NCBI GenBank assembly: GCA_020091685.1 | Contig: CM034607.1 | Span: 9,111,465-9,175,464 of the forward strand | DNA length: 64,000 bases | Reading direction: 5' to 3' | DNA from: Lutjanus erythropterus | Lineage: Eukaryota; Chordata; Actinopteri; Lutjaniformes; Lutjanidae | In this document: positions 11,896 to 23,275 of the stretch, piece by piece | Position numbering within the stretch: position 1 is the stretch's first letter | Layout of the letters: each line of letters starts with the position of its first letter | Notes under the pieces: generated by a model | The model's input: the letters and a program-made list of their open reading frames with translations, nothing else | What the model was told of the DNA's origin: nothing | The model's database searches: none | Made by a program: the position numbers and the translations under genes

Positions 11896-13080
11896 GGTGG
11901 AAACCCGTAATTCTTTTTCTTCTTTCTTTTGTTTTTAAGGGCCATTTATGGTCTGAGTTCTCTGTTATGCCCTCTGGTGGTGTTTTGCAGTAACATGCAT
12001 GGACAAGCAGCCACGTCATGAACAGTTCGCTTCATTACACAGCTGGTTGTCTACGCAAATGCATGGTCAAACAGCAAGTATGTCTCTGGCTTAACAGCTG
12101 AATACAACTAAACCTGTAGGGATGTGATATGAATGGTATGATTGTTGCACGGACTGACTAAGGTTAAAGAAATTTGGCGTACAGGATGCTAATGGGAAGT
12201 AGCAGGGTCCCGTTTTAGTGTTAATAAATATGTGATATCATAACAGTGCAGAGACGTGTGTACTTGCCAATACCCATCAAGTATTTTAGGTTGTAGCAGA
12301 GGCATTTCAGATGCTGGTATCAGTATTGGAACAGCCCTATCGGAGATGCAGATGTTTCCCTGTTTCCACTCCTGGCTACATCGACAGATTCTCTCCATAA
12401 CAATCACAAACAGAACTGGTGATTAAGTACAACTCTGGCAGAGCCCAACGCCCACAGATGATGCAGGTGCATCAGAAGAAACCAAAAAAAGATTAATGGG
12501 AATTCAAACTCAGTTTGCCCCTATTCCAAAATGGTAACTGCAGATGTGCCCCAGCCTGAGGCCTCTGTGGACATCGCAACAATACTATTAAAACCTTCTC
12601 TTTCTCATATCCATGCACCACGAGAAGATACACAACAAGAGACGCTACAAATCAAACGACTTGACCTGCCTTGACGTTGCATTCAATACCATTGATTTCA
12701 CCTGCTTGCCATATTACAAAGTCTTTAAATACAGAATTTGTCCCAGAGTCCTATGCAATAATCCTGTGTCTGAATTGTAGAGGAAACTGACAGCAAACAA
12801 ACAACACTGTTTAATTAATCAATACAGAATGTAAAATCTCTAGTATGTGCATCAACATTATTGCTACAGACAGTCCTTTAAAAGTTGTAAGCTTTGATCA
12901 CAGTAATACATCCTGCTCGCTGTGATCCCTGCCTAAGTTGTAATGTACTGTGCTTTTGCAGTCTCAGAGATAATCCCAACATTTGGAGACACACTGTGGT
13001 AGTTACGAGAGATTTGTCCTGCGAGTTAGATCCCTTCCTGCACCACTGTCCTTCTCTTTGAATCTGGATTACTCCCAATT
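11896..13080. other. Intergenic, no gene recognised
   Basis: Apart from the repeat at 12185-12345 I see only scattered short frames. Confidence 0.4.
12185..12345. repeat. Dispersed repeat with TGCCAATACCCATCAAGTAT
   Basis: CTTGCCAATACCCATCAAG and GATGCTGGTATCAGTATTGG resemble a widespread fish repeat made of CGATACC/GGTATCGG words. The open minus frame across it is an artefact of the repeat. Confidence 0.4.
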
Positions 13081-13445
13081 GAGATACCCTAATGATGACT
13101 TGTGTCCTCCAGTCCTCACTTTTTAGGCTAATACCCGCAGAGAGAATCTCCCGGCAACTGATAGTGTGAGGGAGAGGATAACAAATGAATGTTATTAGAG
13201 GAGAGAGGAGGAGAGCTGTGGCTTTGGAGGACAGATTAGCAGTAATGCCAGGTCATTTCAGCGTGTGGCTGTAAGACTCTAGCAAAACCTCAGTGGGAAA
13301 ATGAAAGTGCGGCATAATTACCTGAGTCAGATCACTAAGAACTTCCAGCCTCGCGGACCACAATTAGTTTGAGCGCAGAGGAGAGCCCAGTGTTCTATCT
13401 CGCTAATGACCGTAATCAATCATTTATCATATACAGAATCAAAGA
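13081..13445. other. Candidate conserved non-coding element
   Basis: Dense with TAAT-core words (GATTAGCAGTAATGCC, GGCATAATTACCTGAG, CCACAATTAGTTTGAG, CGCTAATGACCGTAATCA), balanced GC and no repeat family. Enhancer-like, unproven. Confidence 0.35.
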
Positions 13446-14395
13446 CTGGGAAGGGTTTGATTCTGTAGTAATTTAGTTTAAGAAGCTTTTGCCACCAGAA
13501 ACAATTGGCAGGGAGCTGATGCAGGGAAAACAGTGAGCCAAAAGCGGCTCACAGTTCCCTTTCAGCAAAGAAATTATTCTCATTTGCAGAAGTTTCACTT
13601 GCCCTACAGTACAAATGGATGTGCTTTATATGTAAAGCATGCTGGCTGCACTTTGGCCCTGCTCAAGCATTTTTTTTTTTTTTTTTTGGAGATCGATTGT
13701 TTTATTCTTTTCTTACTCATGCATATCTTTCCAAGGACAAGTAGGAATCCAATTCCCTTGTAATTCTTTCTAGGACTTGCATATACACACAGGCACACAG
13801 AACATGCATTAATACTTGAATTTGAATGCGGGAAAACAAACAAATACATGTATCAAAAATTCAGTGCTGTGACCTTGTGTGCTACTGCATCCATACACAT
13901 GTGTAAAGAATAAGAATTCTATGCCAGCAATCAAGATTTATTACTGCGTCTTGTGTGTGAGTGGGTGGATACCGGATGACCGGACTGGTTGGAATCATAG
14001 ACTTTCTTGTCAATGTTTTTTTTAGTGAAAAGGATGGATCAGTGTAGCCACTCATGGAGGATACTATCCTCTTCCTCCATGGCATCTCTGAATAAACCAT
14101 GACAGTTAGATTGTGTAAATGAATCATTCTTAAACTTCTTCATGTCAAGGATCACTAAAATGATACAAATTAGACCACAGACCCCAATCTGATAAGAGAT
14201 TGAAGCGTGTGAAATGGTGTCACTTTGTTACTTATGGATAGAATTACAATGAAAACAAATTATTCCACTTTTAGAGTCCCCCCCTTAGAAACCCCTCAAG
14301 AATCCCTGTTGGTCACAGGACTCCACTTTTTGGCCTTTTCCACCAACATGAAACTGCCCCCCTTCTGTTTCAAGCACCTGATTTTGAACTATTCA

Positions 14396-14560
14396 GGGCC
14401 CTGTTTCCCAGAGCCTCCTCAGTGCTATGTGCATCGAAAGCTGTACCTTCAGGCTGTTTCCCAGAGTCTCCTTGGCTAAGATATACCTTCTAAAAGGTTT
14501 AACTTTAGAAAAGTGGTCTGAACCATTCGTAAGCTGTCCCTTAGTGATGTGCTCTGTTCA
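14396..14560. repeat. Possible MITE end with GTTTCCCAGAG motif
   Basis: GGCCCTGTTTCCCAGAGCCT and a second CTGTTTCCCAGAGTCTCCTT 60 bases later. An inverted counterpart (AGTCTGGGAAACGCTCG) lies at 15157-15173. Together they may bound an old 0.77-kb element. Confidence 0.35.
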
Positions 14561-15380
14561 TCCTGTCACTGTTTTAGCTTTATTAGACCAGAATTATGGT
14601 TTTCAAATGGACAGTTGCAGCATAGTTCACATCCAGGCCACTTGCGCAAATTACATCATTAATTTAAAATTAACTTCATGAAAATTAATTATGAAACCCA
14701 TGTTTCTGTGCATAACACATCATGAGAATGTTGTCTATTAATCTGTCTATTCTTATCATGATGATACCCTAAAAAATACAGAACAGAGGAGCATAGTGCT
14801 GACATAGACTACATGCATGCACATATACACACACTGTGTAAATGTGGATATGCGGTGCCGTTTGTGTGACGACTTTTTGTTTGTATGACAACAAAATCAT
14901 CCATTCATTTAGGGGTCTAGGTCAAGGTCCCAATGGAGTCTTAAATAGATTAAGCAGATTATCTTTAGGAGTTATAGCTTCCTTTGCTGTAATATTTGAG
15001 TGAGGTAAAATGATTATGCCAACATTTGTTATGTTAAAACCTCATTTATGAGCCTTTACATGTGATCAATCCATGCATGAACTGCAACAAAAGACAGTTT
15101 ACAAATTAAGATGAACCTTAGCAGCTCTTCCTTACGGGCAGCTGCTAAGGGATAGTCTGGGAAACGCTCGTAGGAAAAAAGTTCCTTGCTTGACAATTAT
15201 CAAAGGTTGTCAACTTCATTATATTTATAAATGCTGATAAAACTGCAGAATGTGTGTGTGTGTTTAAATTTAGGTAACAGACACATTCTTACACTGACTA
15301 TTAAAAAATTATTTGGCATCTCTCTCTCAAAATGTAAATTATGATGCAGATTAATAGTAAATAGGTTTGTAGGACATATG

Positions 15381-15394
15381 GTTACCATGGTAAC
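15381..15394. promoter_or_regulatory. Perfect palindromic RFX X-box
   Basis: GTTACCATGGTAAC is a perfect 14-bp palindrome and fits the RFX dimer consensus with a 2-base spacer. A consensus CRE (TGACGTCA, 15439-15446) lies 45 bases downstream. No adjacent gene start is visible, so function is unproven. Confidence 0.5.
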
Positions 15395-18300
15395 AACACT
15401 TGGATAACAGTGATACGAGCACTCCTATTTTGCACTGGTGACGTCATTTGGAGTCTGCACAGTAGTTACCAGGGTTGGAGCCATAAAGTCAAGGTCCTGT
15501 CTGTTTCACGGCTGACCAAGCAGAACTCAGCTGTCAATTATGACGTGACACTCCTTTTTTATAGCATCAAATAACTAATTAAATCCACACTTATAAAAAA
15601 TATGTCCCATGTCTGGGAAGAGTTAATTGGACGTGTGCTTTGGTGTTTTAGTTTGGACCATGTCCCACCTGCTTACATCACAAGGGAGCAAGATTTATGA
15701 TCTATATTGCAGCCAGCCACCAGGGGGCGAGGGGATTGAGAGGATTTGGCTTGAGAAGCTCTCATATTGTCCATCTTTATGTAAGCCAGTGGTTTGCCTG
15801 TCAGGTTCAGGTCAGACTTGGCTATGACACTCTCAGACCTGGGGTATGTTCGGACAGAAATTTGCAGCCTGAGCAGCGCTCTAGTTTGTAACTCTTATTG
15901 CCTATATGATTTTAACCAGCTCTCAGCTGTGTCTCAACTCTGTGTCCTAGAAATTAGAAAGTACTTTTTACAATATACTATTTGCACCATAATTTACATT
16001 TTGAGAGAGATATGCCAATGTATGGATGTTTCTGTTGCCTAAACTTAACCCCATGCAGGATTCAGAACAAGCTCTCTGGACTCCAGTGCCACAGTCCTGT
16101 TATTTGAATCATCCAACCCTCCTCTCTATGACTTGTGTGCAGTTTGTAGAATACAAACATAATTTCTAAGAGACAGAGCTGGATTATCAGTTATTACTGT
16201 ATTACTCCCATCAAAGTGCTAGCAAAACACTTCAAGGTCATATTGCCTTTGAAACAGGGAAAATGTGCAGCCATCATTTGCAAGTGCTCTTCCCTGACAT
16301 GCAAACCTCATTTAAATCATCTTTTTGAACATTATGTTCACAGTTTCTTTAAATGTTGAAAGCTAGTGTCATTTTAAAATGTTAATAAGAATAATTGGGT
16401 TCATACTGACTAAAATAAATGAAATAATAAAACTGTCACAGAGTCAAAATAACTGATCAGTGAAAGGTCAAGATCAGTTACTTATGTTAGTTATGCCAAT
16501 GACTGTTTCTGTAAATTGTTCAAACCTGGTGTTTTCATGCACTGCTGGTGGCCTCAGTGATCCACACGCTGCGTTCACACATCCGGGAGGTAATTGAGGT
16601 CCCCCGGGCATCTCCTGTTGAAAGGATGGTGTGGATGATTTGGATGAGACCTCAGGACAGACCATTGACATGGAGCATGTTAAGCTAACCTTCAAATGCT
16701 TTGGGGCTCACCTGTAAGGATTAGATACCAGGAATTGAGATCAAAGTATTAAACAGTAATTTGTGCCACTAAGGAGTATTGTATGTCCCAAAAGCGAAGA
16801 TACCCTGTCCAAATTTTATTAACTCTACCGTGCAACTATCATAGCTAAATACTACAGCCAGACCTTTACTCAGCAACTATGCAGTGATTTATTTACTTTT
16901 CGGGATAAAAAACTTACAGTTTAACTGTGCCAATCCTGTGGATAGACCTGCAACCAATCAGGGTCACTGGTGGACTCTGGAGGGAGGGGGGTACATGTTC
17001 TAAAAAATCCAGCAAAAGTGCCCTTTTGGATGCCCCCTTGGTATAGAAAACATGATAAACTGCCCTCTTGGGTGATCTGATGTCCAAGATATGATTGAAT
17101 ACACTATAGGATCCCATTCAAGTGGACAAAATGTGATGTAGTGCCATAAGCTGCCTGACATGCTAGAAAATTAACCAGCTAGTAGTTCTCTGTGTGTTTT
17201 TAGTTTAGTTTAGTTGTTGTTGTTGTACTTTAAGTCACATATAAAATTACTTTAATCTAAACCAGGGATTGGAACTGTTTCACCGTATATGTATCACAAC
17301 TTTTGGCACTCTGTTGCCCGTTTTATTTTTTGTCGTCCATCACTGATTAGAGCAACAAAACATGTCACAATTATAGCCAAACAGACCACTAAAATGTGTT
17401 TCTGAAAACAACAAGATATAGGCAGTGTGGTAATGTATCTTGATTCATATCAGCACTGTCTTTTGTTAGCCTGCTGCATTGGGCTTTAAATGTTTGACTC
17501 TTCAAATCTGGACCTGTAACACTCCTCTGTCACTCATCGTATCAAACCCGTCCCCAGTATTGAATGGATGTGATTGGCCCGAATTGATCCGAGACATGGT
17601 TGAAATCTCTCTGAACGGGAGGGTGGCCAGACATTTATGCCAGAGCAAATGAAACATGAGCTCGGAGATTTGTCTGGTTCTCAGGCTTCTTATCCAGGCA
17701 TCTATCATCACGTCATTGTTGAGCGCCATTCAACAATGGAGCCTTAAAACTTTCAGTTTCTGTTTGTTCTGTTTCAAGCGGCACCTTTTCTTTCAGGGAA
17801 GAAGCTGTTTCAGAGAGTTCCATACTCTTTGCATTGGAAGGATGGTAAGTTTCACCACATTTATATTTTTAACCCATCTTTTCACTGTTGTAACTATCAT
17901 ATGCATTGAAAATTAATTTAGATTTTTAAGATTTAAACTTAAAAAGACCACCCCCAGGGGCAAGGGCTTCAAGACTGTGCTGGTAGCAGAGCTCACTGTT
18001 ACCATGGAAATATTTACCACCCCTGTATATGTGTAGTTCTGCTAGCAGGCTGGCTAGTTAGGTAGCTAACATGAATCACTAATAATTTTGTTATGCTGCA
18101 GTGAATGTAATTTATATATACACGCAACAAGATACTACAACACTGTCACTAACAATGTAAACATGAAAAAGTTAAATTTAAGAAGAAGTGGTATCATTCA
18201 CAGTATATTGTGGTATTTTACAGTTGTTTTTTTGTTTATTCCAAGTCAAATGCTTTTATGCTCACGATTCACCTAGTAGCTGGATGGATTGCCATTTTTC

Positions 18301-18517
18301 CCATCGTGAAGATGCAATTTTAAATACGAAATAATAACATCAAAAGAAGTTTGGATAAATGCTGTGATGAATTGCAGATCTGGTCAAATGTATACCTCAA
18401 ACATTTGTGGAGATAAATCCCACATTTCTCAGGAAAAAAAGTGGATACTAATAATTTTATTATCACGGGAAAACAATCAACTGCATCTCTTGTGAAAGGA
18501 ATGGAGATATATGTAGG

Positions 18518-18697
18518 CTTCTGTGTTCTTCCGGGTGGATGGCTTGTGTCACACAATACTTTGCATGCTCGCATAATGTGTCAAATCAGAAAGGATCTAA
18601 AGATTACGAGTCACCTGTACACTCAGGATCAAGCACAACATCAGTGAAATGGTAAGAGCTGATTAAGATACAATTCATTATGATCATTCCTTAGGCA
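18518..18697 (+). promoter_or_regulatory. Putative promoter and non-coding exon 1 of the lectin gene
   Basis: A good donor (exon end 18651, then GTAAGAG) lies 134 bases before the coding start and pairs with an acceptor (TTGCAG, ending 18756) that leads into the ATG exon beginning at 18757. This implies a 5' untranslated exon ending at 18651. Its start is not determined; a weak TATA-like GATATATG lies near 18507. The block is duplicated at 19747-19902, and the donor is kept in both copies. Transcript data would settle the exon; the sequence only shows the splice sites and the duplication. Confidence 0.45.
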
Positions 18698-18784
18698 CTG
18701 ACTAAATGATGCATTCAAGGTCTTGTTTGCAATTATTCCAATTATTATCATTGCAGATTAACACAGCAAGACAATAAAACAGCG

Positions 18785-21700
18785 ATGGGTAAGACAGGAC
18801 CGGTGATCTTGCTGCTTCTAGGTTAGTGCATAATCAGTAACAGTCCTAATTAATGGATCACTAAATTAATATGTGTGAATATGTTTTACAAGCTTCTGCA
18901 AACAGTCACTGAATTCATTTCCTTTCAGCACTAGCAACACTTTCCCTGGGTGTTTCCAGGGAATACCACATTGTGCAGCTGTTGAAGACCTGGAGTGGAG
19001 CTCGGAGTTACTGTAGAGAGCATTTTGCTGACCTGGCGACCATAGAGACTGTGGAGGACTGGGCGAGACTGAAAACAGTATTGAATGGCGCTGCCAGCAT
19101 TGCATGGATAGGGCTTCATGATGACATTCACAGCTGGAGGTGGTCCGCTGACGATACGTATCTCTACGGGGATGGAAACACTAATCTCGGGGGATGGTTT
19201 GATTTCGTAAACCAAGGTGGATACCACTGTGTGGACATATTTGGCAGCCAACTATATGACCGCTCATGTAGCGTTCAACAATACTCAGTGTGCTATAATG
19301 GTGAGTATGCACTTCTTTCACAGTATTTTTCATTGTCTGGAATTAATTATTCATTAACTTAATTGAGATTTAGTTGTGTTAATGAATTATGATCTAGAAC
19401 TGTCAGTCATTCCGTACACTTACAGGGACAATATAAATAATAAAATCATTTTAGCTGTAGAGCTATTTATCCATCCAGATTGTTTTGGTGTGAGTTGCCC
19501 AGTTTTGAAGATATCAGCAAAGAGGTGCCTGCCTTCTCTCGAATGTAATGGAATGGAGAAAATATCTTTGAAAAACTCAAGATAATCTAGACTTCATTTT
19601 GAGCAGTTTTACATGGGATTTATTTTCTTTCAGCCAAGTTACACCGACCAACTTGTCCCCGTGTGGAAGGAAGTGTGCATCTACTCATGGATGAGAGGTT
19701 ACAGCTCAGCTGTGGAGTATGCCCAATTACTTGCTTTTGACGCCATTGGAGTTCTCACTGTTGGATGGCTTTCTTCTGTTTCACAGTACTTTGCACATTT
19801 GCATAGTGTGTCAGAGCTGAAAGAATCAAAAGATTGAACATTAGCGAAAACACAACAGTAAGAGCTGATTAAGATAAAACTCATTATGATCAATCCATAG
19901 GATCTTTTGACGCCACTGGAGCATCGAAGAAGAATTCATTTACCAAAGTCGACTTTCGTGTTTTTAGGGGCCTCGCTGTACAAAAGCACAACTTTAAACT
20001 TTATTCATTGGGGTGAAACTGGATTATATTTTACCCACATTTAGCACTATTGGTGCATGCTTTCTTTCAAAACTTGGTAACTTGCACCAAAACAATAAAA
20101 ATAGGATTATTGGTACAGGTAAAGACCATGTTACAACATTACTAAGACAACTCCTCTCATGGATTTGCTGTATAATTTTCAGAGTTGACCAAGGAGTACA
20201 TTGCGGTTACGGTTCCTCTGACCTGGTGGTCAGCTCAGAGGCACTGCAGGGAGAAATACACAGACTTGACCAGCATGAGAAGCCAGCAAGAGAAGAAGGC
20301 GATCCTGAGCGTGATTGATGGTCAGTCACACTGGTGGGTCGGTTTGTCCAGAGTTACTTGGGGGTGGTCTGACCGGAGTAACTCTTCGTATAGACAGTGG
20401 TGGAGAAGAGAGCCCAATGGCCGAGGAAGAGAAAAATGTGTAGGTACTTTAATGGGAGGATGGGCTGATCTTCCTTGTGACCGGGAAATTCCATTCATCT
20501 GTTCAGGTAAGCACTCAAATTGCATTCCAATAAATCAACCAAATTTTAATTTCAAACATCAACAAACATAAATGATCTATGAAGAGGTTTGGGTTCACGT
20601 GTCCCACAAATTGTTACCTGTTTCTGTAGGTGTTTAAAGTAGTTTCTGTTGACACATTAAAGACACATTAATTATTATTTTTCTGCAGTTCCCATAATGA
20701 AGCTGTTGAAGGTTGTAGTGAAAGCTGAAGGATTTGTGGACCTGAATGTTCCCCCAGTACAGGAAGCTGTTCTGAACCATGTAAGTCTCATTCCTCCTCC
20801 GAGCGATTTGAGTGTGATCAAGAGTCTACTACAGCCATGCTAACGTCCAACAATGCTACTATCTGATGATTAGTAGTAGATTACTATAGTATTTAGTGTA
20901 ACATTTACCACGCCAAACCATTTTTGTTTATAATGTTAGCATGCTAACATTTGCTAAACACTAGTTTAAACACCTTCTTGCTGCCTCACAGCAAGAAGGT
21001 CCTGTGCGGAGTTTGCATGTTCTCCTCATGTCTGCGTGGGTTCTCTCCAGGTTCTCTGGCTTCCTCCCACAGTCCAAAGACATGCATGCTAGGTTAATTG
21101 GTGACTCTAAATTGCCCGTAGGTGTGAATGTGAGTGTGAGTGGTTGTCTGTCTCTATGTGTCAGCCCTGCAATGAACTGGCGAATTGTTCAGGGTGAACC
21201 CTGCCTCTCGCCAAATGTCAGCTGGGATAGGCTCCAATGAATGAGTAGTGATTTATGATGAAAAGTTTAGTGATCAACAAAGTTAGTCAACAGCAGCATA
21301 TTGCTGCCAAGCCAGAAAAAGAAAACCTGATCAGTATCATGTTACAGCATAAACATTTTATTATTATTAAGAAATATTCATGTTATTATGACCATACAAA
21401 CATGTCATGTTTTTTGTTATAACAAAATGCAATTTATTATCTTGTTATAATGTGAAACATTTCATATTGATAAGATTAAACCTACATAATATCTACATAA
21501 ACAAGTCATGTTATAATGGGATAACTTGTAACATGATAAACTGTTATAGCATAAAACATTTCATGCTACAAAGTGATATCTTATGTAAAGCAGCATATTG
21601 TTATAATCAAAATGGAAATGATCTTGTTATAACAATAAAGTTTTCATGTTGTAACATGATACTGAATTTTTTTGCTTTTGTTGGCGTGTCAGTGATTCAC

Positions 21701-22075
21701 TTCCTTTCAAGTCATACATGAACTTGAATCTGTGTCTCCAGTGTTATAGCAATCCATCCAATAGTTTTGAGATATTTCCAAAAATAAGAAACAAAATAAA
21801 AAATGTCAATCTCATGGAATTCATCATCTGAGATGACTGAAGATTCTGACCATAATTATCCAGGCCTGGAAATTCCTAAAATCAAATTCCATAATTTCCT
21901 ACAATGTGCAGGAACCTTGTCTTAGCTCTTATTTATTGAAAATGGTGTCAACAGTGTGTTTAATTGCATCTTGCAGATGGAGAAACATATGAGGCACCAT
22001 GGGATCAACCAGAAATTCAGACTGAGCTGGAGGAAGCAACCAAACGGAAAAATCTTTAATGAGAGAAAGGGTTAA
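18785..22075 (+). CDS. Secreted tandem C-type lectin domain protein (5 coding exons)
   Basis: Coding exons are 18785-18821, 18929-19300, 20183-20506, 20689-20780 and 21977-22075. They join to 924 nt (307 residues plus TAA), all with AG acceptors and GT donors, in phases 1,1,1,0. Residues 1-22 form a signal peptide (MGKTGP, then a Leu/Val-rich core). CTLD1 (about 25-135) has Cys41, Cys113, Cys126, Cys134 and the WIGL core (72-75) but no EPN or QPD. CTLD2 (about 140-243) has Cys158, Cys222, Cys235, Cys243, WVGL (188-191), EPN (213-215) and WAD (230-232) where calcium-binding lectins have WND. A 64-residue basic tail contains a DLNVPPVQE segment and SWRKQPNGKIF, a tail I recognise from fish proteins named macrophage mannose receptor-like. 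No transmembrane helix is seen. Inferred role: extracellular glycan binding or innate immunity, with sugar binding uncertain because one calcium ligand is changed. The ATG is chosen because it opens the signal peptide just after a good acceptor at 18755-18756. Confidence 0.85.
19301..20182 (+). other. Lectin gene intron 2
   Basis: Intron between the two CTLD exons, with donor GTGAGT and acceptor TTTTCAG. Besides the duplicated promoter block, it contains an open frame at 19613-19837 after a TTTCAG acceptor-like site. That frame has no recognisable CTLD landmarks in any phase, so I did not add it as an exon. An alternative exon cannot be ruled out. Confidence 0.6.
19747..19902 (+). repeat. Duplicate of lectin exon-1/promoter block, inside intron of the same gene
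   Basis: This block aligns with 18518-18697, including GGATGGC, ACTTTGCA, the GTAAGAGCTGATTAAGATA donor region and ATTATGATCA. It sits in the intron between the CTLD1 and CTLD2 exons, in the same orientation. The duplicate carries an inverted CCAAT (ATTGG, about 19745) and an octamer-like ATTTGCAT (about 19798) that the first copy lacks. It is bounded by a 17-base near-identical direct repeat (TTTTGACGCCA...) at 19735-19751 and 19905-19921. Confidence 0.75.
20985..21240 (+). mobile_element. SINE-like dispersed fish repeat in lectin intron 4
   Basis: The stretch begins CTGCCTCACAGCAAGAAGG and continues through TTTGCATGTTCTCC, CCTCCCACAGTCCAAAGACA, CTAAATTGCCCGTAGG and GTCAGCTGGGATAGGCTCCA. 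I recognise this as a very common teleost interspersed repeat. The copy is missing the B-box-like region present in the relative at 11199-11475. It lies wholly within intron 4. Confidence 0.7.
21350..21665. repeat. AT-rich repeat with TTATAACA motif
   Basis: Many variants of CTTGTTATAACAA, CATGTTATAA and TAACATGATA recur about every 30-60 bases on both strands, in lectin intron 4. The pattern is that of an imperfect palindromic, probably transposon-derived, fish repeat. No protein coding. Confidence 0.55.
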
Positions 22076-22869
22076 CCATAACTGTAAATGCTGTCTGGTT
22101 TCTTTTGTATTATACAAACAACACAGTCCCTGCTCAGACCATGAAGACTTTTTATTTAACAAGTTCTTAAAGAATTTAAATCTACACCAATTATGTACTT
22201 TTGTCTGTGTGTTTAAGTGGAGCTTTAATTACTGTTCGCCATACTGTTGTTATACTGGTACTTCTTACATAACAGGTCTGTTGTGCCAACCTTATTAACT
22301 CAGTTTTACAACATGAATTGTCAAATTACATTTCATCACTCTGAATAACAGTGTGTAATCTGCATATGAATTAGCAGTAAAGAGCACTGAGAAGTGTGTT
22401 TCTGCTTGTTCTTAATGAATGCATGAGGAAGCGGGTTATTTTTTTTAGAAAAGGATGGTAGATCACACTCTAAATGGTATCACTGTAGATTACTGTGACA
22501 CCATTTAGGCTGTGGCCCAGGGCCAGGATTAAACTCTGCCTATGTACACAGAGGTGGTTAGCCATTATAATTGGCCTTTAAAACCAAAACTTCCGTTTTA
22601 TTCTTTATTTCTCTTCAGCTGTTAAGTTTAATGTGGCACAGAAGCAGGATCCATGCGCAGTAAACAGAGGAGGAGGACTGGAGAAAGACTGTGAATGAGT
22701 TGAAAATCTTTGTCAACATTTGGGGTGTTTGGATTTGCTGTACTTGCTCCTGGATAGGCTTTATGTGGAAACAGGCATTTTGCTCTTTTGTATTCAAGAC
22801 ATGACTCACAGGAATATGGAGAGAAGTACGTTTACTGTTAAGCGCTGGCGTAAGTGTGGATGGTGGGTA
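22076..22869. other. Lectin 3' region, no further gene
   Basis: Presumed 3' untranslated and downstream sequence. I find no canonical AATAAA in the first several hundred bases after the stop. The nearest ATTAAA-type signal is near 22529. No other coding or repeat signal recognised. Confidence 0.4.
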
Positions 22870-23275
22870 TTAGAGCTGCAATGATTAATCGATTATGGAT
22901 TATTAAATTAATCCCCAACTGTTTTGATGAGGATTAATCATGAGGACAAAAATCTCAAAATTCCCTGATTCCAGCTTTTTAAATGTGAATATTTTCAGGT
23001 TTCTTTACTCCTCTCTGACAATAAACTGAATCTCTTTGGTTTGTGGAGTAAACATGACATTTGAGGACGTCGTCTTGGGCTTTGAAAAACACGGATCAAC
23101 ATTTTCTAATCAGTTAGTGGAGAAAATGATCAACAGATTGATAGATAATGAAAATAATCGTCACAGGAAAAGAGCTCCACATGTTTGGACCTATTTTTCA
23201 ACTGACAAAATTGTGACAGGAATATTTAGTTGATTAATCAAGAAAATAATTGATAGTATTGACAGTGATTGTAGT
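22870..23275. mobile_element. AGGGCTGCAAC-type MITE
   Basis: Starts TTAGAGCTGCAATGATTAAT and contains GTGAATATTTTCAGGTTTC and GACATTTGAGGACGTCGTC. The interior is the reverse complement of the copy at 40025-40353. The right end is ragged, with an extra partial TTGATTAATCAAGAAAATAA module at about 23231-23258. Confidence 0.65.

Larger units (their letters stand above)
13446..18517. other. Intergenic upstream of the lectin gene
   Basis: No gene supported. Holds the X-box and CRE at 15381-15446 and a minus-strand frame at 16474-16695 (rich in Ser/Pro, containing FQQEMPGGPQLPPG) that may be a repeat or lost exon I cannot name. Confidence 0.35.

Noticed and set aside
18931-19251. 106-codon minus-strand frame over the CTLD1 exon
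   Set aside because: Antisense shadow of the lectin exon.
19613-19837. 74-codon frame in lectin intron 2 as an extra exon
   Set aside because: Lacks CTLD cysteine and WIGL landmarks; including it would break the clean phase-1 junction between exons 2 and 3.
20013-20318. 101-codon frame overlapping the CTLD2 exon
   Set aside because: A different reading frame over the exon and the intron before it; the CTLD2 frame is fixed by splice phase and motifs.
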